Positions 1 to 10,400 of a DNA stretch of 20,061 nt are shown piece by piece (position 1 is the stretch's first letter; each line of letters opens with the position of its first letter). The translations under genes were made by a program, and so were the position numbers. This DNA comes from Glomus cerebriforme (Eukaryota; Glomeromycota; Glomeromycetes; Glomerales; Glomeraceae): the NCBI GenBank assembly GCA_003550305.1, contig QKYT01000027.1:132786-152846 (forward strand). Reading direction: 5' to 3'. Under the pieces are notes generated by a model, which was given only the letters and a program-made list of their open reading frames with translations, did no database searches and was not told the DNA's origin.

Positions 1-291
1 GTGTAAATCGAAGCTGAAGTGTGACTCGGTAACGTGGCTACGGCCGACAGAATTGCACCTAGTTCTGCTTTAGTAGANGATGGAAGGAAGTGGATGCTGC
101 CTGAGAACTTGATGTTTGAATAAGTAGAGTTAATCCATCCTACCCCCATCTTGGCACCATCAGACTTTGTGGAGCGAAGAGAGCCGTCAGTATATANGTC
201 AAAATGCNTGTCTGAGGTATCCTCATGTTGGACCAAGAGGTCTAATAATGCAACTTTTGTGTCTGGATTAAAAAAGTAATTACAAATAAGC
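1..291 (-). CDS. RNase H-like domain, 3' part of a non-LTR-type retroelement or domesticated RNase H protein (partial)
   Basis: Read on the minus strand, one frame is open across the left edge of the window. It gives a typical RNase H entry: YTDGSL (catalytic Asp codon at 186-188), a glycine-containing strand GAKMGVGW, and TKAELGAILSAVATLP, whose Glu (codon at 63-65) fits the second acidic position. Upstream in frame is a plausible stretch CNYFFNPDTKVALLDLLVQH; beyond about 291 the frame stays open to about 370 but becomes AT-rich and may be intronic. The third and fourth acidic residues would lie off the window. RNase H domains of this type sit at the end of many reverse-transcriptase polyproteins, where they remove RNA from RNA-DNA hybrids; here only the RNase H part is visible, so the reverse transcriptase is inferred. 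The base composition is much less AT-rich than the rest of the window and no stop is seen, so this copy looks younger than its neighbours. Two N bases fall inside it. Confidence 0.75.
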
Positions 292-1385
292 AATGCTGCT
301 ATATACTTTAAGTATATTATCGTAATATAAGTATATTTTAACCATAAAACAAGTATTTTTTAAGAATATATATTTTTTATAGGGAGTAATTTATTTTTAT
401 GATTAATCTGTATAAAACAAGCAATATATTTAACATTTTATTCTTTATAGATTTGACGTATACCTGACATAAATTAAAGGCAGAAGATCCATCATCTGAT
501 CCTGAATAGTATAGCGAAGTGATAATGTAATGTAAATAATCTAGATTTATTAGCAACTTGTACTAGCTCCGCTATTTTGTAGTTATATTGTATTAATTTT
601 CTGATGTAAATATATCAATCAATGATCATCATGGGTTAAATAAAGATTTTTGCATGTAAATATATCAATCACTTATTGCAGATGCATTATATATCGATCA
701 TAGTTGATAAAAATAGTAGATTACACTATGATCAAAGCCTATCACGGCTATATCACAAGTCAGGTCATGATGTAATCGCATAGTTATTTTTTTTCTTGGC
801 ACTTTTCACTTTCTGAACCAAATTTAGGAATTTTATTATTATTCTAAAATTGAATTTTTCCGATTGTGGAGAAAATCTTCATAGTTTTTTGTCATATAAT
901 TTTATTAATCTAAACTTTTGAATATATTCGCATCTTATATAAAACAATGGTGCAATCAAATTTTTTTGGTGATAGAGAATCAGAATCCTGTCGCTACAAT
1001 CTCAATCATATATAGTATCGATAGGAATAAATTCAAAATATGCATAAAAAAATAAAGCAGACCAGTAAATAAATAGTTATGCCTATGTACTTGATATTAT
1101 ACAAACTTAATTATACAAAACCCATAAATAAGTATGTATGATTAATTATAAAGACTATTGTCACCTTTACATAAAAATTAATGCTTTATTAATATATTGT
1201 TAAAAAAAGATATATATGCAGTACTTCTCAGAATTGTAATTACGTGAAAAATTTTTTCTATTCTGGGATTGAAAATATTGTATCAGTTGGTGACAGTTAT
1301 GACTCTTTCTTAACTTAAAAGAAATAATATGAATAAGATAAACTTGAAATTATAGTATGCTGACTTTTTATTCATATAATCCAAT
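292..1385. other. AT-rich stretch without a supported gene
   Basis: No convincing coding frame was found. An 18-bp direct repeat (ATGTAAATATATCAATCA) occurs at 604-621 and 654-671, 50 bp apart. A short plus-strand stretch near 475-530 has codon content resembling an acidic gene end (AEDPSSDPE) but is stopped almost at once and cannot be tied to any other exon. Confidence 0.4.
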
Positions 1386-1392
1386 TACTTAC

Positions 1393-2893
1393 CTAATTTT
1401 TCATTAAGTCTTTTCACTAATTCCATAATTGATTTTGCTAGATTTGGTTTTAATTCATAAAGATCAGATTTATGAGTTAATTTTAATCAGAAAAACACTC
1501 TGCTAGTAAGATCTTGATCATAAATTTTCTTGACATCTGTTTCATTAAAATCTAAATCCTTCATTTTAGATTCAAGAAATTTCTTAACATGATCCAAAGA
1601 CTATTTTTTGATGTTTTCCAGAAATTTATCATTCAATATATTCTTTCTTTTTTTGCTTTGTTTAGACCCATAAGACTCTTCAAGCTCATCAGATTTCTCA
1701 AGCTCATCAGGTTCATCAGATTCATCAGATTTTTTAGGCTCATATATTTTCTGCTTCAAAGTTATTAATATTCATAAATATAAATTAATGGTGATTGATA
1801 ATATAAATAATTTTGAAGTTTAACATATATTTTTTCTTTGGGAATTCAGTTACCATCATTCCAGTTGCTACACGTATTCCAGTAGTTAGGATTTCATACT
1901 AATTACATCCAGTTAGAAAAGGTTACATCAGGATTTTTTGGTATAGAAACAAAATCAAAAGCATTATTATACACTTTGTTAATTTAATTTCAATAATCAA
2001 CTTTCTGAATGTTACAGAATGTTCTTTTCATAACTTAACATTTACCATGTCTTTTTTATAGTACTAAGAAAGAACAAAATATAGTAAGTATAGTCAGATC
2101 TCTATATAGTTACCTTCTATATAAGCACATCTCTTTATAAGTACCCAATTTTAAAAAACAGTTTTAAATTATATTAAATTACCTCTTTATAATCACAAAT
2201 CAGTTATAATCACTATCACCTTGTAATTCCAAATGTACATATTATTTTTATTAATAATTAAACCTCTACATAATCACTATAATTTCAGTCAAAAATATTT
2301 TTAGCCAGAATTATGAAAATTTAAATTTTCTTTTAGAAATTAAATAAAAGTTAAATTTTTTTATGTAAAATTGCTATTCCAAAAAAGAAAATATCCGCAT
2401 TATAATTTATTAATTTTGGCTGAAATTAAGTTTTAATACCTTTATATAAGCACATCTCTATATAATCACTGATTTTGCAGAAACCAATTAGATGACTATA
2501 TAGAAGTCTGACTGTATTACATGTTATTATATTTATCATATTATAATTGATAAATAGTCACTGATGGCAAAAAATGCATTTCTACTGTCTGTCCACTTCG
2601 GGCAAAACACAATTTACCTTGTGCGATAGGGTCCCTCATTCGCATTGCAGAGAAAAGTATCATTTTATTTCTAACATAAATGAAAATCTAACTAGAATAC
2701 AGAAAAATACTACCACTAAAGACTTTTTCAAATCTTTTATCCTGTAATGTTTCTGGCTTTTTGGTAGAAATGCATTAAAAATAGTATGCAATTCGTAGGA
2801 AAGAAATCGATATGCTTGCTGTTTGGAAGCCCCTAGTACATAGTTAATATAGTAAATATTCCAATCGCTCCCGCTTTCCCAAAAGTCACATTT
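1393..2893 (-). pseudogene. Broken multi-exon gene of unknown function, charged C-terminal region
   Basis: Four exon-like blocks share the minus strand. Block A (about 2893-2715) starts after a TTATTAG acceptor and reads CDFWESGSDWNIYYINYVLG onward. Block B (about 2668-2618) reads MILFSAMRMRDPIAQ and ends at AAG|GTAAAT. Block C (about 2006-1836) reads NAFDFVSIPKNPDVTFSNW and later NPNYWNTCSNWNDGN, with in-frame stops. Block D (1750-1393) follows GAAGCAG, opens with an acidic/serine repeat (KKSDESDEPDELEKSDELEE), then a Lys-rich segment and an amphipathic tail LAKSIMELVKRLNEKLG, and ends at TTAG|GTAAGT, so a further exon existed. Block D has TAG and TGA stops, the TAG in a place where Gln or Trp would be natural. 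I do not recognise the family. That the blocks form one gene is inferred from strand, order and splice-like borders. A MITE lies between blocks B and C. Confidence 0.5.
2091..2514. mobile_element. Pogo/Fot1-like MITE, 424 bp, TA target duplication
   Basis: The left end reads TAGTCAGATCTCTATATAG and the reverse complement of the right end CAGTCAGACTTCTATATAG, so the ends are inverted repeats. Both sides carry TA (2089-2090 and 2515-2516), the target duplication of Tc1/mariner-type elements. Ends of the form AGTCAGAcCTCT are familiar from pogo/Fot1/Tigger relatives (family knowledge). No coding frame is present, so it is non-autonomous. The body repeats a motif close to CTCTATATAATCAC about eight times (around 2101, 2112, 2130, 2182, 2205, 2262, 2438, 2453), mostly in one orientation; this motif matches the inner part of the terminal repeat. 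It sits within a probable intron of the minus-strand gene around it. Confidence 0.72.
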
Positions 2894-2970
2894 CTAATAA
2901 TCTATAAAAGAGAATTAAGTTTTCCTATTGGTGATTATTATAAAAGTCTGAAGTTTAAAAGTTTACCTGC

Positions 2971-3190
2971 ATGGTAGAGATCTAAGTCTTTAGTTCAAGA
3001 AGTAAGAGTCATCTTGATTAAGTATGATATAAGAAAATAAGAGAAAAAGTTTATGTAATAGGTGAGTATAAAATATATCAAATCACTTTTTGATAAAAAT
3101 AATGAATTTCAGTTGGAAATGAATCACCAAGTTTAGTATAAAGCTGGCAAATTATAACTTCTTGCAAATCATGAATTGAAATTGTAAGAG
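2971..3190 (+). pseudogene. Relic of a two-exon gene, function unknown
   Basis: A plus-strand frame from ATG 2971 reads MVEI, stop, VFSSRSKSHLD, two stops, then YKKIREKVYVI and reaches a GTGAGT donor at 3062. After an ATTTCAG acceptor (exon start 3113) the frame continues VGNESPSLV, stop, SWQIITSCKS, stop, IEIVR and meets GTAAGT at 3191. The phase-compatible join (KVYVIVGNESPSLV) and two good donors support a real gene. The stops fall where Gln or Trp would be natural. Alternative frames also look partly coding, and on the opposite strand a splice-like GCAG|GTAAAC lies near 2966, so the strand assignment is not firm. The family is not recognised. Confidence 0.38.
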
Positions 3191-3321
3191 GTAAGTAAAG
3201 AACTAACCCATGCCAGTGATCATCAACTGCTAGTATATTCTAAATAAAGTTGATGATTTTATTTTTAAAATAAAATTAATAAAAATTATTATTTAAATTT
3301 AATAATATATTTTGTAAAATC
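3191..3321. other. Short gap between two relics
   Basis: It begins with the donor of the preceding plus-strand exon and is otherwise AT-rich. A downstream exon for that relic could not be found. Confidence 0.35.
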
Positions 3322-5204
3322 CTATCTCATCTCATTAAAATATGCATCTAATTTATCCCAAAATTTATTAAATTTGGTTCTCTTAAATCCATTATTTACT
3401 CTAAGATCCACAGTAATATTTGGATTCTATAGCGCTAACATCCATCAAAGACATTCCTTCAGTTTATTTGAAATAATATTAGGTGATACAGTAGCATCAC
3501 CAGTAAGATCATAAAATAATTAACAAATACTGGTTAAAAACTGATCTATCTTACAGATATCTTACAGATATCTTATAAATATCGGGTACCCAAAATGCAG
3601 AAAATCTGCTATATATCGGGTAATAATATGTATACTATAGAATTAAAAAATACAATTTATTAATTATCTCGCTATCCAGTAATCATAAAAAGATGAAATA
3701 TAGCTCATTTGATTCGTCTCACTGAGACGTATCGAATGGTACTAATTTCNCATTTCTAGGTATGATAAATGCTGAGATATTTGATAAATCATAAAAAAAT
3801 AAACAAAAAATGCAATATCTCGATATCTATCGCACCTAGAAATGCGAAATTAGTACCATTCGATACGTCTCAGTGAGGCGAATCGAATGAACTATATTTT
3901 ATCATTTTATGATCACTAGATAGCGAGATTAATTAATAAATTGTATTTTTTAATTCTATAGTATATATATTGGGTATCCAATATATAGCAGATTTTCTGT
4001 ATTTTGGGTATCTGATATTTATAAGATATCTGTAAGATATCTGTAAGATAGATCAGTTTTTGACCAGTAAAAGCAATGTAGGTAAAACAGTCTTTACTAA
4101 AGAATACTAATTAAAAAATAAATTGTTAATACTTTAAAATTAAAAAATAAATTATATGCTTAAATTAAATACTTTTTTTAACATATTTTTTTACATTTCT
4201 TTTGAAAAATATTGTGGAATGATTTCATGAATTGCAATTAATATCTGAGCATTTCTTGTTTCAAATCAATCAAACCAATTGTTTGAAATTTTCCAAAAAA
4301 AATTTTTAGTACCAAGATAGTTTTCACAATGGTACTGATACAAGTAAATTAAGACATTTAATTGAATATTTTTAATGAAATTATATCTTTCAACTACAGA
4401 ACGTGGTAAATATAGTTCCAAATCTATAAATTCATAATATTCCTTTCTTGTAATAAATCATCAAGTCTGATATAAATTTCATTTATTTTTCTCTCACACC
4501 AATCAATTACATGTATATCTATATTATTTATTCCATCCCATATAAGAGTTATAGACAAATACATCTTTTCCATTGTTACATTAACTTTTTCAAGATACTT
4601 TATATACTTGTGTATCATTTAAAAAAGTTCTAAAATAGATGGAATTACATCAATCCATTGATCGTTAGAAGTTCATGGCTGCATAAGACACAAATAAATC
4701 TAAAGATCTAATTAAATTAGTCAAATTTTCTTGTATTACTTCAATTTTTTTGTGGTTTGAAATATAAAAAAATTGATTATAATTCTGATTTTGGATGTAT
4801 GTTGGTAGTTCTGCAAATAGTTGAAGTAAATTACATTCATATTTTTTAAATTTAGTCAGATGTAAATCGATATACCATAATACTTGAGTTAGCTGTTCAA
4901 TAAATATTTTTTCAACATCAACATGTAAACCCTCCTTTCCATCCAACATTTTTTTCTCAAAAAAGCATAATAAGCTCATTATAAAGCATATCTAAACAGT
5001 TATTTTAGATCTTTGCAATTGTAATAACTATGATTATTGAGCAGTTAGTATAATAATATCTAATGGATTGTTTTGTGAAATTCGTCATGGAATAGGTAAA
5101 GGTGGAATAATTTTGAATTTAATTTCATCATTGACATTTGGTACTTTTGGTCCTACTAAAGTTTTAACACCTTCTTCTACACTTACAATTAGATAAAAAT
5201 TCAT
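3322..5204 (-). pseudogene. Broken gene of unknown function, split by a palindromic MITE
   Basis: ATG at 5204 opens MNFYLIVSVEEGVKTLVGPK and the same frame continues, with stops, through a long clean stretch at 4979-4665 (FEKKMLDGKEGLHVDVEKIF, then IEQLTQVLWYIDLHL). A frame change follows, then SNDQWIDVIPSILELF and a clean stretch at 4618-4424 (KVNVTMEKMYLSITLIWDG, IHVIDWCERKINEIY). From 4424 to 4070 the frame is lost in places. After the MITE the frame reads DLTGDATVSPNIISNKLKEC and ITVDLRVNNGFKRTKFNKFW, ending in a stop at 3322-3324. Removing the MITE and one AAA duplication gives KTVLPTLLC, stop, LFYDLTGD in one frame, which ties both sides together. From memory, the NITVDLR-NG-FxxFW region resembles a large uncharacterised family repeated in mycorrhizal fungal genomes; a transposon origin for it is possible but not shown here. 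Confidence 0.55.
3528..4069. mobile_element. Full-length palindromic MITE, copy 1 (542 bp), AAA target duplication
   Basis: The element is two inverted arms of about 255 bp around a short AT-rich centre near 3795-3815. The left end is TACTGGTTAAAAACTGATC and the right end, reversed, TACTGGTCAAAAACTGATC. Each arm contains tandem CTTACAGATAT blocks, GCAGAAAATCTGC and the nested palindrome CGTCTCACTGAGACG. It is flanked by AAA at 3525-3527 and 4070-4072. No coding frame is present. A second copy at 11869-12409 has the same layout and length. (C/T)ACTGG ends with a 3-bp duplication recall CACTA/EnSpm elements (family knowledge), but no autonomous partner with these ends is visible here. It interrupts an exon of the minus-strand gene around it. 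Confidence 0.85.
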
Positions 5205-5515
5205 TATATTTTATCATTAAAATATTGAGAAAAAAATAAAAAAAAAGTCTATAAAAACTTTTTTTACAAGATTTGTTTATTAAATTTTCATGTGTTTAAG
5301 ATAAAAATGGTAATATCCTATATTGATATATAGCAAATTTTGATATATGAAAAATTGAATTTTACTATATTAAGATATTTGTCAAACTCCATTACAACAA
5401 AATTCTATATAGAGGTAGAAAGTAAAGATAGAAATAAATAAAACTTCAGAATCAATTTCTTTATATATATAAATGAACTACTGCTGAACTAACCAAATTT
5501 GGAATATGATTTATA
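5205..5515. other. Spacer between the broken gene and the Tc1-like element
   Basis: The region is AT-rich and no coding frame is supported; it includes the upstream region of the minus-strand gene. The 14-mer CTAACCAAATTTGG at 5489-5502 recurs at 6861-6874, on the other side of the Tc1-like element. Confidence 0.4.
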
Positions 5516-5517
5516 TA

Positions 5518-6835
5518 TACAGAAGACAATTAATGTTATGCAGACATTTTGTTTTGCTAAAATTATGCCAATCATTATATGATGACATACTATAAACAAT
5601 ACGTAATTTAATAAACAAACCTATAATAAAATCATTCCAAATATTTTTTTTTAGTAAACATTCATTAAATATGAAGGCACTCACCCTAAAAACTCAATAT
5701 ATGATTATTTATGGTTATAATTGTGAACAATCGGGTTATACAATTGCAGAACATTTGGGATATAGTAAAACTACTATTTATAATATACTTAAACATTATC
5801 ATAAAACTGACTCTTTCATACCTATAAAAAGATCAGGTCATTTACCATTCCTTAACTCATCTGAATGACAAGAACTCAAAGCTTTTGTTCAAAAAAATGA
5901 TGAAAATCATCATCTTTATTCAAAAAAGCTTGCAACTGTATGGGCAGTTCGTAAAAAACAGCCTATTTCTGCAATTACAATATACCGTAATCTTAAAAAA
6001 GTTGGACTTAGTACTTGTATTTTTCGTAAAAAACCTGCAATGACAGAAACACATTGTCAGGCTCATCTTGAATGGGCTCTTGCACACAGAAATTGGACAA
6101 CAAGAAAATGGAGGAGAGTACTTTTTTCAGATAAAAGCACTTTTATCTAATTTCAATAAGATCATCAAGGAAAGGTATAGTGTGAATTAGAAGAAGAATT
6201 GAATTCTGATTATATTGCAGTTACTGTAAAACATAGTCCTAGTAGAATGTTTTGGAAATGCTTCTTTTGGCATGGACTTGGACCAATTATTCCATTAAAG
6301 GGTTTAGTTACAGGTCAGACTCATACTAAAATTATTTATGATTATGTTATACTTACTTTGGATAAGCATTTTTCATGTGGTAATAGAATTTTTCACGAAG
6401 ACAACGCTATACCACATCGTTTAAAAGTTATCATGGCTACACGTAAAAATGCCAAAATTGTAATGCTTTAATGGCTTGCACAAAATCCTGACCTGAACCC
6501 TATAGAAAATATGTGAGCAGTAATGAAGGCAATGGTACGTAGATGTGATCCACTACCATCTAATATCAATGAACTTGAAAAGTATGTTAAGGATGCGTGG
6601 AATAACATTTCTTCAGAATATTATAAAAAATTAATTAATAGCATACCTCAGAGAATTGAAGCAGTTATTGCTACCAATAGATATAGCATTAATTATTAAT
6701 ATATAAATTTTTTATACAAAATTATTAAAGGATAATATAATTAATATATTTATTCAAAAATTTTTATTTTTATTGTATTATTTTATATGAAATTTTTATT
6801 TTAAAAAATGTTCACATAATATTGATCACCCTCTA
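5518..6835. mobile_element. Tc1/mariner element, 1318 bp, TA target duplication
   Basis: The left end begins TACAGAAGACAATTAATGTT and the right end, reversed, begins TAGAGGGTGATCAATATT. Both then contain an ATG(C/T)(A/G)GA-type block and ACATTTT, giving inverted repeats of roughly 35 bp with a small gap. TA lies outside each end (5516-5517 and 6836-6837). Inside is one complete but nonsense-ridden DDE transposase, so length, ends, target site and coding content agree on a single Tc1/mariner copy. Confidence 0.82.
5671..6699 (+). pseudogene. Tc1/mariner DD34E transposase with six internal stops
   Basis: One frame of 343 codons (including the final stop) runs from ATG 5671 to TAA 6697-6699, close to the usual length of the family. 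Residues about 15-50 form a helix-turn-helix (GYTIAEHLGYSKTTIYNILK). The catalytic triad is visible: Asp in VLFSDKSTF, Asp in FHEDNAIPH, and Glu in NPDLNPIEN, with 34 positions between the second Asp and the Glu. The enzyme would bind the terminal repeats and cut and paste the element at TA. Internal stops lie at 5866, 6148, 6157, 6178, 6469 and 6514 and there is no frameshift. In this family several of these sites are normally Gln or Trp: TAA around STFI.FQ., TAG after GKV, and TGA after NPIENM. The copy cannot make a full transposase. Confidence 0.93.
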
Positions 6836-7484
6836 TATAATATATGAACTGTTAATTATCCTAACCAAATTTGGGATGAAAGAGAGAAGGATATTAAACA
6901 TATAGTTAATATTGATCTGGCTTAACAACTAACTTAGTAGAGTAGATAGTATATTAGTTATTATTAGATAGTTTTTTTCTTAAAGGTTGGTACTAGTAGT
7001 TAGCTTTTATAACTTTTCTTAAAATAGTTTGTACTAGTTTAAAGATCCTAGTATGCTAAATGAATATCCTTTATTCTAAAGACAGTTAATTTCTTTAAAC
7101 TTATCAATGTTTTATGCTAGTTTGAAGATTTATTGTATTAAAGAGAAATTCAGATGAACTGGATAAAGGGTATTTCATTTAAAGGAAGCACTAGTCGAAA
7201 TAAAAAGTTTTGGCATGTGATGATTCGACTAAATTTCAGCCAATTCATTTCAAATTTTGGCTGAATTTTGATCATCATCAATATTCAAAATATCTGATTG
7301 ATAACTGAATTGTATACTTTTATAGAGTTCATAATAATTTATTAATCCAATAGATTAAACATACGAATTTAAATATTTAATAATAAAAAATAACACAATA
7401 AATGTAAAAAGTTACAATAAACATAAAAATAAACGTATTTATTTTTTTTGTATGAATTATGCATGAATTATACATATTTTATTA
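6836..7484. other. Intergenic, with two small inverted repeats
   Basis: No gene is supported. TAGTCGAA (7192-7199) is matched by TTCGACTA (7224-7231). Next to it TTCAGCCAA (7235-7243) pairs with TTGGCTGAA (7257-7265), a 9-bp stem with a 13-nt loop. A related string of CAGCC/AGCCAAAA motifs occurs near 14078-14100, so this may be a dispersed repeat. The part from about 7380 is the 3' flank of the Plavaka-like gene. Confidence 0.45.
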
Positions 7485-10400
7485 TCAAATATGATACTTT
7501 CTATTAATTGGATTAATTGCTAAATATTTGACTGCGTTTTGATGAGTCAATAGTTTGTACTTTATGNNAATNAATCTCCCTAAAATGTGATGCACCAGTA
7601 TTATNCAATCCTGATGTTCAGGATAAAAATCTTTACTCCAAAGTTTGACATTACAAGTCTGTTGATCATTATCAATGCTAAAATGAAATTGAGAATTTGT
7701 TGGCTTATACCATCGAATATATACCAAGTTGTGCTCAAAAGTCCTATCAGGTAAATTAATTGTATATTTGAAAAAATACTGGATTTGATCTGGATAGCAG
7801 TCCATTTTATCAGTATTCATCATAAATTTAAATAAAACATAAGAGCTTGCAATGTGTCATGATGATATTGCTGAGCTGAATATTTCAGAACCAATTCGAC
7901 ATCTTCCAAATTGGTTCATCTTGATATAAATAATTATTGAATCATCAGTTACTTCTTCAAATGATTTCTGAAAATTGTACATTTCGTAGGTTGCCATATA
8001 ATAATCAACCATTCGATCAAGCATTTCGCTTGACAATAATATATCTTCAAATGAGGGTCTTAACATTTTATCTGGAAATGGTTCTCTTTTAGTAATCACT
8101 GGGTCCAAATATCTATAGAATAGAGTAAAAATTGATACATCTCATCAGAGAAAAACTCATCTGTTGCTGATAAAGATCTAACATTCGATCAATTTTCAAG
8201 TAATTTGATGCCTTTTGGGTTTATTTCAGAACTTTTAGCCATAATCTGTGCATCAAACATCATTCTTTACATAAGTTTTGGTTCAATATATTAGTGGTTA
8301 TTAGGCAAAGAGCCTAAAAAATATGAAAATTATAAGTAAAATTGACCAAAAATTAATAAAAATATACGTAAATTTGACTTACCTAGCACGCCGTTTATAT
8401 GCTTAAAGGAAAAACACCAAAAAGCATACAAAGGTCCATAATCAAATGAGCATTCATATAAATAAAGTGCCAAATGTAGATTCGGCATGATTTGGTCTNG
8501 ACCATAATTGTTTTCTATTAATTTCACTATTTTAATTAATTTTTGATGGACTTTAGTCATTATATCAACCTTAACAATTCTATTAACAAAGAGCTGACAA
8601 ACTTTTACAAAATATGTAAGAATTTTATGATCATCATTTTCCAAATAATTCCAAAGCAAGACAGTTAAATAAATTGTAAAAAAAATTTTTCACTGATCGG
8701 CAATGAAATTCGAAAAGCCTTTACCACAATATATTTTTCTCAGAATCTGACTGATATCTGCTGGTACAGAAAATTGATTTATCTTTTTCTGCACTTCGTT
8801 TAGAATATTCTTTGTTAATATTCCTTGTTAATATTCCTTGATCTATCCAGATTTGCTTTACAATTTACCTTGCAATGCCTAGAAATAGGTAGTGCATCAG
8901 ATCTACCATTATAAAGCAAATCAGATCAAAATATGATAACTGCAGCAATTCAGACCATCTAACACCAGTTTACTTCACAAATCATTTTCTTGAAGCTTTA
9001 GAATTACAGCATCTCTATCCCAAAGTATCCTGATGATATTGAGTGAAATCTCAAGTAATGAACCATTCGTCCATATCATCCATGCCAGCAAAGTTATGCT
9101 AGCGATTCTCATAATTGGTCTTCTTTTAACATCTATGGTATGAAACTAATGCCGAAACATGGTCGCATATTTTTCTGGTAGCAGGAATATTGCATGATAC
9201 AAGTATTAATGCCACATGAATTCTCTTTCCTTCTGAATATTCATTTGTATTTAGAATCATTCCATTTCAAAGTGACTTTAACTCATTAACAATCGGCACC
9301 AAATAATAATTAATTTTGTGTAAACTAACTTCGTTCAGTCCAGATAATAGACCAAAAAGTAGCAAGTTTTTACGACAGAAGTAAATATCACACGGCAAAT
9401 TGCAAATAGCCGCATATATCACTCCCGTACTATGCATCATTCTATCATATGGCTGAAACCAATCAAGGTTCAGCATAAGACCGAGATGCGAATCTGGTAT
9501 TTCAGGTCAGAAAAAACAGTCGAATCATCATCTTTGAAAGTTCTCCAGATTTCTTCATCATAAATATCAGTCAAAATGTTATCCATCTTTGACCAAGTTA
9601 CCCAATATCTGAGAGAACTTTTGAAACCAAATCGATGAAGCATTGTTGCCAATTGATTATTAATTCTAATAAACAGATATATCAATTCAAGTCAAATTAT
9701 GATTGAAGCATCTAATGATTTTGTTAGTTGAGATAAAGGTTCTTGGTACAAATTCAACCGACGGGTTGACGAATTGGAAAACTCAACATGATGACATTTC
9801 ATAATTGCAGGAGTTATATCTTGACGAAAGTTTTCTACTTCATCCTTTTCATAAAGCTTGTGACATTTTGGGCAAGATATAAAGTCCTAAAATTGGTCTT
9901 TCAAACTAAGCTTATTTTTTGCCATGTAAAGTGAATCTGGAAATGTACTAAAATTATCATCTCCGATTTCATTCAGAATCAATTTCATGAATTTTATTAA
10001 AGATTCAGTTACCATTTCTGGTATATTGAACCTTTTTCGAAAGTTTATTATCCATAAGAGTATTCATAAAAATTGATCATTATGGATTGTGTGCATAACA
10101 TTTGCATCATAAAATGATTCCAAGAGAGGACATGAATAATCTTCAAAAATTTCATTTGATTCATTATCGGTGCTTTGTCTTTACTCAGATTCAGATGGTT
10201 CAAAATAATCCTCAAAAATTTCATTTGGTTCATTATTTGCTAAAATGTCAGTGCTTTGCTTAGATTCGGATAGTTCAATTAGTTCAATCAAGTATTTGTT
10301 ATATCTTGAAGTGCGTTCTTGAGGTAAAAAGTTAAAATTGACATCAATATACAAATCATCTTCCATTATATCCTGATTTTCTTCTGTATTGACAGATCGT

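Noticed and set aside
475..530. A plus-strand terminal exon
   Set aside because: A few acidic codons after an AG, broken by stops and without an upstream partner.
604..671. A CRISPR-like or regulatory repeat
   Set aside because: Only two 18-bp copies, AT-rich, in a eukaryotic context; chance or local duplication is enough.
3520..4078. An hAT-type origin (8-bp duplication) for the palindromic MITE
   Set aside because: Flanks agree over only 3 bp in both copies (AAA and TAG).
10048..10233. A minus-strand frame with repeated MNQMKFL
   Set aside because: It is a shadow of the NEPNEIFEDY / NESNEIFEDY repeat in the Plavaka-like linker.
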